The notes: generated by a model not told the origin, from the sequence alone. Positions 25,001 through 38,499 are shown, counted from the stretch's first letter. The stretch is 64,000 bases of DNA from Cavia porcellus (GCF_034190915.1 NW_026947484.1:73735482-73799481); one strand, 5' to 3'. Translations and numbers: made by a program.

Positions 25001-26200
25001 AATAGCTGCTCACGTCCCTCCACTCTGTGGGCAGTTCTGTTGGAAAAAATACTCTTAAGGGTATAGTTTTTAAGACTGCATTACAATCTGAGTACAAGAC
25101 ACTGTGATTATGTTTCTAGTAGGAGGATCAACTATTGAATCAAAGCCCAGCCCATCCTGATAAAAAGCTGGATGAAGAGGTGTTTAATGCTTTTTTAATT
25201 CTGTGCAACTTATATAATTAGGAAAAATTAAAACCATGGATTAAAAGACAGATTGAGGATGTCACAATATGCATTATTTCAAACACATAAATTCTCTAGA
25301 AAAAAATTTAAATTATTAAGAGTCATGTAATGCAGAGCTGGCAAGGCCAGGAATTAACTGCATCCATGTTATTAGTAGACAGAAAAGTGTGAAGACTTGT
25401 ACTTGAATTTGGAAAGGTTTTCACCTCACATATCCAGTGAGAGCCCCTTTTAGTAATGACCTTTATTGCAATAACCACAATCTGTGACCGACAGTCACTG
25501 AGAACTAGGTAAAGAACAGTGGGTGTTCCATCTTCGCCTACATATAAAGAATTTCCCAGAACAAATGCAGGATCGTGTAGGCCCATATGCACCTAGATCA
25601 TATTTGATGATCTTTCCATAAAGCCACAATGTTTGAACAACAATTCAGGCATTTTCCTACAACACATCAAATGTTTTCCCAAGAGCCTTGACCAATTGTA
25701 GATTATGGTTTCATGTCAGAAGAGATAAAGACTTTAAAAAACACAGAAAACCATTAGGAATTTGAAGGCATTCTTCTGTTCCCAACACATGTCTCTCTTT
25801 AATGCCTAACCCCATCCATATAACACAAGTTAGTCACTTTCCACTTTATTGGGAGCCCCCATGTGAATGTCACGCAGTCAGAATGAGATGTGACAAGTCT
25901 AAGAGAATTAGGGTCCGTGTATAATCCAAAGGCTGCTGCTCAACCCCATAGAATGAAGCTGCTAAATCTGTTACCCAAACTCACATTTTTGTTTGCTACA
26001 GTGCTTCAAATTGTAAGAGTTAAAGAGTGTGGCAAACATCTTGTCTCCTTTTGCTTAAAGCAACTTAAATATTGCTCTAAAATTAAATCCTAATGGAAAT
26101 CTCTAAGAACTACTTCAAATCTTGGTTAGCGAAGAAAATGAAAAATGATTGCAATCAACTAAGAAATTAACCTATTTTCCCCAAAACCATAAGAACAATA
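22030..26200. other. intronic sequence, mostly unassigned
   Basis: I see no exon. Around 22165-22270 there is a weak MIR/L2 resemblance (GAGTGCCAGACTGC, ATAAGTGCTGTAG). The 22400-23130 stretch is GC-richer and unassigned. A 19-bp exact repeat links 22473-22491 and 24330-24348. Confidence 0.4.
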
Positions 26201-26209
26201 ATTTGTTTT

Positions 26210-26240
26210 AAAAAAGAAAAAAAAAAAAAAAAAAAAAAAA
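26210..26240. repeat. poly(A) tract
   Basis: An A-run with one interrupting G. Open frames rich in Phe on the minus strand at 26159-26368 come from it. Confidence 0.95.
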
Positions 26241-26436
26241 GGTGGCCCTGGGATCCAGCTAAACTTTCCTTGAATGATAGATATATCATCAAATGTAAAT
26301 CCAAATAACTTTGTCCAAGGTTGAATGGGGGAGAATGTCCAATAGGCATAGTTGAGTAAGACATACATTTGTGAGGACCTTTAAAGGAACTTACAGAATT
26401 CTTCTAGTCAGCTCAGTGAATCCAGCAGGGAATTCC

Positions 26437-26443
<7 letters not shown>

Positions 26444-26475
<32 letters not shown>
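26444..26475. repeat. (TG)n microsatellite
   Basis: About 16 TG dinucleotides. The longest open frame of the window (minus strand, 26391-26996) runs through it and reads as a Thr-His repeat. Confidence 0.97.
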
Positions 26476-26476
<1 letters not shown>

Positions 26477-27192
26477 CTAAAAAAAGTGCACTGTCATATC
26501 CTGTAGAGTCTAATTTGTAAGCCTGGGAATATTGGTAGAGATTGATAAGTAGCCAGTGTTCCAAATGTAATTTTAAAAAGTATGAGCAGGAAAAAATGTC
26601 AAACAAGGGGGAGAGAGAATAAGGATGGACAGAGTTAGGGAGAGAGGAGCCCCCCTCACTGCCATGCTCCCCATGGAAGGGTGAACCAGTAAAACTGGGC
26701 AGTGGTGATGGGGTGCAGTTCTGGATACAGAAGTTTGTTTGAAAGATCATCCCAGAACTTGCCTCAGTGAGCTGCGTAAATAACACAAAGTAATGCTCTT
26801 TAAAACTATGGGCGTATTTAAGGTGAGGTTTTACTATGTCCCTTATCTTACAAGGTCCATTTTCGAGACATTCAGAGATAGGCATTAAGAATCCAAGAAC
26901 CAAAAAGAAAAACAAACAAAATGAATCTAGGAACCTCTGAATGCGCATTGAAATGTTTTTGTATCTATCCACTTCCTTTTCTAGAAAAAGGGTCATTAGC
27001 TCTTATCAGATTCATAAAAGTGCTCTGCTATCTTTGCCTCCACAAAATAGGGCTAAGAAAAGCATTGCTTTGGGTCACAGTCATTATTTGACATCATTTT
27101 TTTTACTCAGATACAGAAGCACCGTGCGTAGGGACATAACTAGACAGAAAGCTTAATGTCACTATATCTTGGCAAGGAAAATTTATGCTAAG

Positions 27193-27525
27193 TGTATTAG
27201 TCAACTTTCCCATCATCGAGACATAATGCCTGGCACCCACAACTTAAAGGAGGAAGAGTTGACTTTAGCTCAAGTTTTTGGGGGATTCAGTCTGTGGTCA
27301 CCAGGCTCCAATGCAGAAACCTCATGGCAGAAGGGCATAATGGAGCAAAGTCGCTTAGTTCAAGGAAGTTGGGAAGTAGGGCAAGGAACAGTGCCAGAGA
27401 GGAACAGGTAAGGGACCAGACACAATACCCAAGGTCATGCCCCTTTGTCCCACACAGGCACACTCAGGAGCTTGCTTTACTAATCGGCTAGGCGTTAATC
27501 CAATGAAATTGACACATCTGGACCA
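27193..27525 (+). repeat. rodent interspersed repeat, ~330 bp
   Basis: It begins TGTATTAGTCAACTTTCCC and continues AACTTAAAGGAGGAAGAG, TTTTTGGGGGATTCAGTCTG, CCTCATGGCAGAAGGGCATAATGG, and ends near GTTAATCCAATGAAATTGAC. The same succession occurs at 61911-62200 and in part at 49277 and 14781. The family name is not assigned. Confidence 0.65.
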
Positions 27526-27998
27526 ATGGTGCTGAGCATGGAATTTTTAGAAATAGTCTTATTCTTTACCTCCCATAACTAAGAAATTTAAAAGTGCTTC
27601 TATTTTAGACTATAACACCTTTTTTTGTCTTTAGGGAAAAATGCATATTTTATCACTGAAGGAAAGAGGGTAGAATACAGAGGTATAGATTTAATACTTA
27701 CAAAAGAGAATGCTGTGTACTATTCAAATTCAAGCACTGCACTTGAGCACTGGATTGACATATTTGCTTACATCACCTTAATTGACCATCAGTTTCATTC
27801 CAACTTTAAGAAATCTTACCCTCAAAATAGTTATTTCTAGAAGTTTTAACATTTTGACAGATTGACAAATACATTAGCAAGAAATATACTGGTGGTTTAT
27901 AACTCTCAAGTCTATAAAAGTGGTTCTTTGCACTATGTAGCCTCTCAAAGGGAGGGGAGGTTTCCAGCCATTTGTTTGTCATATGCCAGGACCTAGAT

Positions 27999-28164
27999 CA
28001 GTTATGGTGACCCATTTAGAGAAAATGCTCAAGCTGCAACCCAAAAATCACATTTATTACAACATTTCAATTAAACCTGAGTATTGGTTTAGAAAAAACA
28101 ACCTGTTAATGTTAATGTTTTTTGTCTTAAAAAATGACAAGGGTGCCATAGGTTCACCACACTG
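27999..28164. mobile_element. non-autonomous hAT element with 8-bp TSD
   Basis: The left terminus is CAGTTATGGTGACCC. The right terminus, GGTTCACCACACTG, is its inverted partner. Both belong to the CAGTGGTGGCGAACC type also seen at 4440-4510. Flanking octamers acctagat (27991-27998) and tcctagat (28165-28172) match 7 of 8, as expected for hAT insertion. The element has no coding capacity. Confidence 0.75.
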
Positions 28165-28233
28165 TCCTAGATGGAACATTCTAGAAGGTCCATTCTAGAA
28201 CCTGAGTCCATGAGAATACTATGGATCACACTT
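28124..28233 (+). repeat. left arm of a 110-bp inverted repeat
   Basis: This matches the reverse complement of 28610-28719 with about 5 mismatches in 110 (roughly 95%). It starts inside the hAT element above and extends 69 bp into its right flank. Confidence 0.93.
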
Positions 28234-28609
28234 GGTCTATTTGAGTTGTAGCAAAAGTTACTGACAGAATTGATGCTCAGGAGTTAAAATATGGCAAATT
28301 CCAGGTTCTCTTAGAAAATTCTGGAATAAGGCTAGATATATCCTTTGATATAAAACAAGACATGTTATTGATGTAAAGTCAGTATTATGAGAGCATATGC
28401 TAAAGCAAAGGGAAAATTAAAAAGAATGGTATTTTAGGAAATACATCATAAATAATTTAGACATTGCATTGGAAAAGATGTTGCTTTTCCAAGGCATATT
28501 AAAATAAATACAAATCCCTATTGGGGTGAATTATTTTATGACAGCAGACTTTCCCGTAAAAGGAGTGTGCTGTTACATTAACATTTCAATTCAGCAATAC
28601 CAAATTGAA

Positions 28610-28719
28610 AAGTGTGATCCATAGTATTCTCATGGTCTCAGGCTCTACAATGGACCTTCTAGAATGTCCCATCTAGGACAATGTGGTGAACCTATGGCAC
28701 CCTTGTCATTTTTTAAGAC
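28610..28719 (-). repeat. right arm of a 110-bp inverted repeat
   Basis: This is the inverted copy of 28124-28233 across a 376-bp spacer. It holds the flank, the target-site octamer and only the last 41 bp of the hAT element. The missing remainder of that element indicates that this arm is the copy and the left arm the donor. Confidence 0.93.
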
Positions 28720-30505
<1,786 letters not shown>

Positions 30506-30519
30506 TAGGTACTTTCCAC

Positions 30520-31930
30520 AGGCACCGTGGAACCCTGAGTGCAAACTTATGTTCATAGCTTGGAGAAGAGGGTAGGAGATGATTATGCTTTCAGTAGCTA
30601 AACCAAGACCTCATGTCATAGCCAGCTGTAAGTGAAACAGTCTAAACAGTGCTTATGGTGGGAGGGTAATGGGTGAGGACAGAGGAGCGTAGTCTAAATG
30701 TTCATGGAATGAGAAATTCCATGAAATCTACACTATGCCAACATGGATAATACAAGGATCAGGAAGAAAGGGGTTCATAAGATGGGCCCTCCCTTCCTCT
30801 TTCTTTCCTTCCTCCTTCCTTTCATTCTTCCTCCAAAGAAGGGACAGCAAGAATTGGAGTATATGACAACACCAAGCATGGCTAATCTGAATCAACTCAT
30901 ATAGGTCACTCCCCTGCAAGAAGCTGAAGATGCAGCCTCTGAGCTTACCCTCTAAACCCCAGCATCGCAGGCAGTTGTGGAAACACTCACTGGACAGTGT
31001 GGTCAGATCCCACTAGACAGGTTTGGAAGATAAAATCTCAGAACTGGTAAAGGCTTTGATCCTGTGTAATCTCCTCTCCAACCACCCCTTCTCCACTTCA
31101 CATGGTCTATCAATCCTCTGATGCTTTCCAGGGCACAAAGCCTGCAAGACCAGGAAGACACCCTCTCCCCAGCCCCCTCCAATCTGAATCCACACACAGT
31201 GAGCAGTGAAATCCAGGCACACTTGCAAATTACAGATCAAAGTAATTCACCCCAGCATATGAATTGTTGAAAAGAGAACACTCAGAGGAGCCATCACATT
31301 GTAAACAAAGAACTTCTTAACCCAATTTTCTTAACCTGTAAAATGGGAGAAAGACATTCCACAAGAGAAGGGTATCTTTTATTCATGCCTTTTATAAACA
31401 TATAGTTGTGTGCCAGATACTGAGAATAATGGACAACTGCCAGTCTCATGAAACTATGAGTCTAATAAGTTGACATTATTTTATTGTAGTATCTACAGAA
31501 AAAGAGGACAGATGAGAGTACCTACCATAGGACACCCTTCTGCACCTCTCCTTACCCAGCCTGCCTTACAAGTCGCTATGTTAGCCCTGTAGCATCTCTT
31601 CTCTTCCCATCCTTGTCTTTGCTCACCCTCCAGGTGAGCTGCTGGAGCAGCAAGTCCACCTGGCAGCTCAGGCACCTAGGTGTGAGCTAAGGAACGATGC
31701 AGGACACCGGCCTTCCAGCGAAACACAGCACGCATGGCACTGATTCTAGCCCTAAAGATTAGATACGATAAAAGAGGGCAAAAATGCTCACTGAAGTTGC
31801 CACTTACAAATTTAATGTAAATATTACCATTTTCTTTGCTTTTTAAGCTTTAAAAGTCACGTTGCCATTTCCCTCCATCTAAATATTTTCCCTCACTTCA
31901 AACACACTTAGCTCAGCATTCTCGCCACTT
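30520..31930. other. intronic sequence, nothing recognised
   Basis: The start of the intron has a polypyrimidine patch at 30785-30835 and GC-richer sequence at 30930-31700. I recognise no exon or repeat family. Confidence 0.4.
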
Positions 31931-31939
31931 TCTGAAGCG

Positions 31940-32480
31940 GTCTTGGAGTCCTCTTTTGTGTCTTTTATTGCTCTGTCATGGCTGCCTTCATGTCCTGAAT
32001 GAACTTAAAACATTTACCTTTCGTGGACATTTTGATATTGAGGAAAAGCCACAAGTCACAGGGTACCAGAGTTGGTGAAAAAGCTGGATGAGGACACTCC
32101 GTCGTATTGCTATGTCACTAATATTGTCATACGAGGAGCAATGTGAGAAACAGCGTTGGGATGAGAGAGGTTGAAACTACTTGCGTTTTGAGGTCGTTTT
32201 CTATGCGTGTGTTTTCTTAAACAACAAACCCTTATAATATTGAGAGTTCTCAGTAGTGTTCCTAGGTACACACTCAATTCACAGTTCCATGCAAGCCAAA
32301 AACCAGTCAACATCATATTGATGTTGGATATTTTGATTGATGCTCTTCTTCACAAGAGGAGAACAAGGTGATGTCCGGGAGATCTCTGAAACCTGGTCTC
32401 AGGATCATAACCATATGCTCGAATTTCATCTCATACCATGACTTTCATAAAAAGCTGTGATCTGAAGCGGCATGACTGCA
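31940..32480 (-). pseudogene. mariner-type transposase fossil
   Basis: On the minus strand the broken frame shows an MLTGF...ELSVYLGTLLRTLN stretch, then THRKRPQ, then NLSHPNAVSHIAP. In a shifted frame follow VPCDLWLF and NIKMSTKGKCFKFIQDMKAAMTEQ-like residues. This order matches Tc1/mariner transposases (the block around the second catalytic Asp, the HHDNAPxH block, the PYSPDLAPCDFFLFPKLK block, then KGKRF..I.DIK). The Asp of the HHDNAP block is not preserved (SHPNAVSH). Frameshifts and stops break the frame, so it is inactive. The family is an inference from motif order. Confidence 0.72.
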
Positions 32481-33189
32481 CCCTTCTATGAAATACATTA
32501 TGATCCATGACTTACAACACAGTTTGACACATACTCTTTCTTTTTTAAAAGTTTACTTGATCAATGCATGCTTGAGAAGCAAAATGATTACATACATAGT
32601 AAGGAGTTGGTATATGTACATAAGACATCTTAATGCTTTTTACATTCCCTTCCAAGCCCCTCGAACCCTCCTTCCATCTCTTGGTCCCCTTCTTAATTGC
32701 AAAAGAGCTATATAGTATTGATCATTTTATAGCTAAAGACCCGAACAGAGAGCATTTGTCCAGTGATCCTCACATTGTTTACCAAAAAGAGTTCCAGACC
32801 CTCAACTGTGCTTTGTGTTTATTATAAATTTAGCCATGATTCTCATTTCCCTAATGATAGCAACTTTAACATAATGTCAAGACTTTTTAGAGTGTTGGCT
32901 TGCTTTTTGCTTTCTGGTGTTTACAAATTATTTTATTGTGTTCCTATGAAGTAGACACAACTTCACATCCAGAGTTCAGTTTTCCTTTCCAAAACAGCTA
33001 AATAAAAAAGCTGTTCATCTCAGTATTTTAGGTTTTCTAGATCTAAACATGATAAAATTCCAGACCTAGCATCTATTATTTACTACTATTTTGGGTTGTG
33101 TGCCTTGAAAATCTTAAACTCTTCTATAAGATTTCTATTCTGTCTATTTTAATAAGGGTTGTACCTTTACAGCCAGAAAGAACACTGGA

Positions 33190-33275
33190 TAATTTAACTT
33201 AGTGAACATAAATTTGAGGAGTTAAGTACTTTGTCCAAGGCCACACAGCTCATGATCCCAGGCTAGGATTCCTCT
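33190..33275 (-). repeat. MIR SINE fragment
   Basis: GGAGTTAAGTACTTTGTCC, AAGGCCACACAGCTCATGATCCC and AGGCTAGGATTCC give the core of a reversed MIR. Confidence 0.75.
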
Positions 33276-34298
33276 TCCTGTAGTATAAAAATTCCCCAAA
33301 ATACGTTTTGTGACAGGTGCTTTATTGTTTCTCATAAATACCTCAACAATACTATTTTTAATATTTAAGTATACTGAAGCTGCTGTCAGCCTCCTCTGTG
33401 CATAATTTTAAAATTTTCATTATTGTGTGTAGTCCTAAAAGGTAAATACCATGCTGCCCTGCTTACAAAACAATATCCAAACTGATGCTCCGTCACAGAT
33501 TTTTTCTTTCCCTACCCAGACCATTCTACCCAATACCAAAATGAAGACTCCAAATCACCATGCCCTTTTTAACTTTAGTTGGCCATCTTACGTCTGTTTT
33601 GTGGTCAAAATATGCAAAACCACAATCTATATGGGATCTGTGTGAACATATGAACCACGATTGATTATCGAAGAATACAGTGTCACCCATGCACATAACT
33701 AGCACAGAGGTAAAGAATTAAGCATAATTTTATATTTTGGGACTTTTAAAAATTAAGGAACACTTGAACACTTACTAGGAGCAAAGGAGAGGCTTCACTT
33801 GCACACAGACGCATTATATATATTGTGTTATGATTAAAAATATGCTCTTGGCTCCAGGAAAGCAATGATGAATTTATCGTGATGAAATGAAGGCCGATGT
33901 TTCTCTGTACCATCTGAATAACTGCCAGAATTAATCATGTTTATTTAGCTTGATATGAAATTGTCTAGCCACATATGTGCAGCCAATTTAGAAAATTATT
34001 TCCAGCGAACATTAGTTTGCAGTGATATGCCTTCTTTGTGCTAAAAAAAGAATCGTTCCACCTAGACTTTATTTACTGCTAAGGATTTCTTCTTTGATTT
34101 CCACTAAAGCTCAACAGAGTTGGACATGCTTCTCTCAAACTAAATATACTACTATAATTATGCTTATATAAACAACCTATGTAGAAAAATGTATTATAGT
34201 ACATATAAAATTAGATGAAAATAGAAAAAGCATACACTATTCATGAAATCTTTATTTCAGGATTAAATCTATATCTTTGTTATCTCAGTATTAAATAC

Positions 34299-34342
34299 TA
34301 AAATTCAGTAATTTAAATATTAAAATTCAGTAATTTAAATAT
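34299..34342. repeat. 22-bp tandem duplication
   Basis: The unit TAAAATTCAGTAATTTAAATAT occurs twice in direct succession, near-perfect, in AT-rich sequence. Confidence 0.85.
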
Positions 34343-34382
34343 TAAAAATTGAATTCGTTTGTAGATTATTCAATAATATATG

Positions 34383-34467
34383 CCCAATACCAGGGTTATT
34401 ACTCAGTGACACAGTGCCTGCCTGGCAAGCTCAAGTCATGAGTTTGATCCTTGGTACCAAAACAAAA
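34383..34467 (+). mobile_element. ID SINE with 11-bp TSD
   Basis: The head is eroded (GGTTATTACTCAGTGACAC). The middle CAGTGCCTGCCTGGCAAGC and B-box region ATGAGTTTGATCCTTGGTACC are intact, followed by an A-rich tail. The direct repeats AATAATATATG lie at 34372-34382 and 34468-34478. Confidence 0.85.
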
Positions 34468-34515
34468 AATAATATATGTGTATATTTTGAACTATAAATG
34501 TGTATATTTTGCTAT

Positions 34516-34860
34516 GACTTTTTTCTTTTTTTAAACCTTTTTATTTTATTTTAAAAAGAAAAAAGTCGGAAAAGAAAAACAAAAGACATAAACAACAGCA
34601 AACTCAATAATAATATAGGTTTTCAAAACAGAATGAAAGAAATTTAACAATGGTTGTTGTATTGCATATTGTTCTCTTTTTTTCAAATAAAGAAAATTAA
34701 AGAAAATAGAAAAAAAAGGGTAGAACAATACCAAATTCAAAAAAATTAACATCATAAAATCGCTAGTTGAAGCATTACTTATTGTCGTCTTAAAAAACAG
34801 TTGCCAAAGTCACAAAATCAAAGCATAAATAGTGGCTTAGACACTCTCACAACTTATACC
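34516..34860 (-). repeat. L1 3'-UTR fragment, same family as 50517-52051
   Basis: It starts with poly(T)-rich sequence (reversed tail). It then matches the other copy block by block: AAAAAAGGGTA, CTAGTT, CTTATTGTCGTCTTA, AGTTGCCAAAGTCACAAAATCAAAGCATAAATAGTGG. It is severely 5'-truncated and has no ORF2 sequence. Confidence 0.72.
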
Positions 34861-34869
34861 TTAACCTTG

Positions 34870-36450
34870 TCACCTATTTTTGCTTTCAAGTTCTTTTCCA
34901 AGAATATAAATTTTACAAAGAATCACTTATGAAGCAAATATACTTGGCAAAACTGGTTAGCTTTTGTAGATGATATTATCTGAGGTAGAAAAAGACTGAT
35001 CTATCACAGTGCAAATTGGTTTGAATTAACTAAAGAATAAATGCAATAAAAATCCTACTTTTATCCTTTTCTGTCCATACCTGCTCTATGGCATGCGCTA
35101 CCTAAAAGATAAGGTTGAATTCCTGTTCTCCCTTGTTGCTATGGATTTTCTATGTCTCCTTTTTCATAACTTAGAATGAGTTAGCAATCACTTTCCCTTA
35201 CTGTCACTGCTTTAAAATAGTATCAAATAGTTTTTAATCACAAAAGAGTAACTCTACAAACATAAAGGCAATAATGCTATCCAAAGAGTATTAGCTTTAA
35301 TTAACTAAGATTTTAAATTTGGACTTCAGTCCTTGTGTTTGATTGAACAAAACAAACATTACCCATACTCGGGAATGTCTTTCAGGCTGTAGGCCCCTGA
35401 AATCAGACTCGTCTCCCTGATGACTGTCCACCTGGAGTCTCAGACTGCAGACAAATGTGACCTTTATCCTCGTTTATCAGTCAGTGAACGAGTACTGACG
35501 GATGAAAAATGTTGGCATCAAAACGCACATCTGAGTGCACGTGTGCTGAGATGCTCCTTGTTCATCACCATTTTATTATCAGTGCTTTTATTATTTTAGC
35601 ATCATTTCCCCAAAAAGAGTCATCAGGATTTACCACTTTTAGATACCCCATGGTAGCAGAAAGGCTTAATGAGTAAGTTTCAGGTATTTATCAGTGAGGC
35701 AGACACTGTCAAGGAGGAGAATGCTCTGATTTGTAAGTTCAATGGACTTGAGTTAAAGAGAAGAATAATAAACAAGGGCTTATTCTTGGGAGAAGAATAG
35801 ATAATATATTTCAAGTCAAAATTGGACTTAAAGTTCAAAGGGACCTTACTAAGGGCTCTTTCAGTTTTTGATTAACTGAGGCAAAGTCACAAATGGAACA
35901 ACTAGAGATGAAAATGGAAAAATACGTTGCATGGTTTCCAATTATATAACTACATATTACCAGGAGAGATGTGTGGGAGGTTTCTCTTTGAATAAGCATC
36001 AAAATGACCAAAGACAGGAGAAAGCCACAGAAAACTGGACATTTTAGAAGCCCAGAGGTGCTTGTGTTCTTTGGGGCATGTCATTCATGCCACACACGTT
36101 TCCTGCTGCTGCTCCTGAGATTTCAAGCGAAAGCCAAAGAACATCAAAGCCCTATCATTTGTCTTTATGAGATTGGCATAGACAAAGTAATTGATCTCAA
36201 TGGCTTATGTTCCAGCATGATTCAGAAATAATAGGAATGTCAAGTGAAAAAGAAACAGATATCAAGCATGCTGACTTCCAGTGTCCATTTTAGTTTTTTG
36301 TAATTTCATCTTATTTTTTTTCTAGAATATTCTGTACAAAGTATTAAAGTCTGATTCTTTTGTATGACTTTCTTAGAAGGACAGTAAGAAATCTTGAACA
36401 ATTCTTGTGCAGATAAATAACGTTTATGATTTTTTGTTCAAAAACATTTT
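34870..36450. other. intronic sequence, nothing recognised
   Basis: No exon or repeat family that I can name. Confidence 0.4.
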
Positions 36451-36459
36451 CAAACTGTT

Positions 36460-36515
36460 TTCTCACTTAACATTTATTGAGAGCCTACTATGTACATGGC
36501 TGACCTTAGCTCTCA
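36460..36515 (-). repeat. L2/MIR-like fragment
   Basis: CACTTAACATTTATTGAGAGCCTACTATG is the reversed MIR/L2 3' block; little else remains. Confidence 0.55.
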
Positions 36516-36905
36516 TGGATACTAAAACACAGATATGAACACACCAGAGGGTCACGTGTGCTTTAATAAAGACACTGAGGGTTCATATAACATAGAGGAG
36601 AACAGATTTAAGTGAGACATTCTCACAAGCGTCCCCTTAATGGACTAGTTTGTGCCAGTTATCCACAAAATGGTAATATAATCCATTTCTCTTCTTCTCT
36701 TTTTTCATCAAAATCTAGATCTAAACTGAAACTCTGCCTGGATGACAAGGAAAAAAGTAATATTTAGTTGTACTTTCTTTTGTATAACTCAACAAAGAAA
36801 AAGATTCAACTGAGAAGGATTGAAGGAAATTGGTAAAGGAGCCAGATTCTTTGAGCTGGCATGGTAGTGCCATGTGTCTGTGTGAATGCACATAGATACA
36901 CACAC

Positions 36906-37100
36906 TTTTTTTTTTGTAGCACTGAGAATTGAACCCAGGAAATGCTGAGCTGTACCCCCACCCTTTTTTTATTTTTTATTTGAAGCAGATCTTGCTAAGT
37001 AACCCCAAGGAACCTCGGACTGAACTCAAACTCCAGGTCTTCCTGCCGTCACCTCCCAAGCAGCTGGGAAACCCAGGCATAAACTGTTCTGCCTGCCTGT
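36906..37100 (-). mobile_element. B1-dID composite SINE, reversed
   Basis: The + strand begins with poly(T) (reversed A tail). Next comes the reversed ID unit (GTAGCACTGAGAATTGAACCC, GCTGAGCTGTACCCCCA), a T-rich linker, and a reversed B1 (TTGCTAAGTAACCCCAAGG, AACTCAAACTCCAGGTCTTCC, AGCAGCTGGGAAACCCAGGC). Confidence 0.85.
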
Positions 37101-37701
37101 GGATATATATTATTACATTGAAATTATATTTAAATTCAATGTATTTATTTTATGCCAATAAATAATATTACATCTTATCATACTACTTAATAATATGTAA
37201 CCAAGTATAAAACAAATGCATATAGCTTTATATATGCATATATATTTAAATTTTAACTTCAGGCTTAAAAATAGAATTGAGAACTTGACTCTTCAAACTA
37301 CTCAATCACTAGTTATTTTTTTTGAAAGCTTGTTTTTGATGCCCTCAGTACTATGAAAATATGTGTAACTTTCCTCAAGGAATATGCTCTTCCTTAAGGA
37401 ATGTGTACTTCCTTGAATTAGTATAGCTAATGACTTTCAATTGAATATTGGTTTCTGAGTTCTAAGAAAGTGAAAAGGGCTATAAGCTGGAGTAATGTAA
37501 AAAGTTCCACACAGCATTATTGCCATTTTTGACTCCGTGCAATGCATAAAATACAGATATATCACTGAGTTCCTGTATCGAAACCCCACAAGGCTAGAGA
37601 AGCACCATTTATTTAGGGAAATGCAGAATAAGATAAAATAATTTTGTCTGACAATTTGCTATTTAATCTCACAGTCCAGATGAGTGAATGAAGCATGGAC
37701 T

Positions 37702-37703
<2 letters not shown>

Positions 37704-37744
<41 letters not shown>
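37704..37744. repeat. (AT)n microsatellite, left block
   Basis: A long AT run after tggacttaa. It is one of two AT blocks around a truncated ID insertion. Confidence 0.95.
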
Positions 37745-37745
<1 letters not shown>

Positions 37746-37748
<3 letters not shown>

Positions 37749-37788
37749 CTGAACTCACAACCTCCCGCTTGCCAGGCAAGCACTTGTG
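37746..37788 (-). mobile_element. 5'-truncated ID SINE inside an AT repeat
   Basis: GAACTCACAACCTCCCGC and TTGCCAGGCAAGCACTTGTG are the reverse complement of the ID middle and B-box region seen intact at 38398. The flanking sequence tggacttaaatatat occurs on both sides (37697 and 37789), consistent with a target-site duplication. Confidence 0.8.
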
Positions 37789-37794
37789 TGGACT

Positions 37795-37797
<3 letters not shown>

Positions 37798-37846
<49 letters not shown>
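37798..37846. repeat. (AT)n microsatellite, right block
   Basis: The second AT run, preceded again by ggacttaa. Confidence 0.95.
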
Positions 37847-37847
<1 letters not shown>

Positions 37848-38164
37848 GGAGCTTAGAGAAGTAGGTACTGTGGAGGGAAAACATTTTATTGATCTAAATT
37901 GTCCTATTAGCTCGCTACATTGATTCCCTTTGCTTTAGAATTGCTCCACTACCAGCTCACTGGGAGAACATTTTTTGAACATGAACAGTAAACATCAGGA
38001 ATGAGCTGGACCATTAATCCATTATTGTAGAGAAATACTTTTGAGAGAACCTACAACTTTCAAGAAGCCCATTGCTGACAGGTGAGAATTTTAAAGATCC
38101 TCTTACATTTGCTTAGCAAACTGTGGGCTATTGGTTTTATGGAGAACATTCACAGTAAGTCTGT

Positions 38165-38300
38165 CATTATCAAACTTCACACATGACAATCACCGGAAGA
38201 GCTTTAGAACCTGTAGTTTCCTCCTTAGCTCCTGATGTTGATGGACTTTGGGTGGCACCCAGGTAATCAGTTGGAACCAAAATCCTAGATAATTTCAATT
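38165..38300. mobile_element. probable MER5A-like fragment
   Basis: TATCAAACTTCACACATGACAATCACC and GAAGAGCTTTAGAACC, then GGTGGCACCCAGGTAATCAG, resemble a diverged MER5A on the + strand. Confidence 0.5.
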
Positions 38301-38397
38301 GGAGCCATCCATGGGTCACATTTTTCAAAAATTCTGTTTTATGATTTAAAAATTAGATTTTTAATACTCCATCATGTTTTCAAAAATAGTCTCACCA

Positions 38398-38485
38398 GGG
38401 GCTGAGGATATAGCTCAGAGACACAAGCGCCTGCCTGGCAAGCGGGAGGTTGTGAGTTCAACCCCTGGTACCAAAAATAAATTAA
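38398..38485 (+). mobile_element. ID SINE
   Basis: This is a near-complete tRNA-derived element: GGGGCTGAGGATATAGCTCAG (A box), GCGCCTGCCTGGCAAGCGGG and GTGAGTTCAACCCCTGGTACC (B box). Its tail is AAAAATAAATTAAA. Flanks aaatagtctcaccag and aaatagccttgccag are similar, giving a decayed target-site duplication. Confidence 0.9.
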
Positions 38486-38499
38486 ATAGCCTTGCCAGT

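Noticed and set aside
26391..26996. Longest open frame in the window (201 codons, minus strand)
   Set aside because: It runs through a TG microsatellite (reading as Thr-His repeats), has no domain, and shows no splice or promoter context. It is best explained as chance.
37669..37884. Open frame rich in Tyr-Ile repeats
   Set aside because: It is a translation of the two AT microsatellites and the ID fragment between them.
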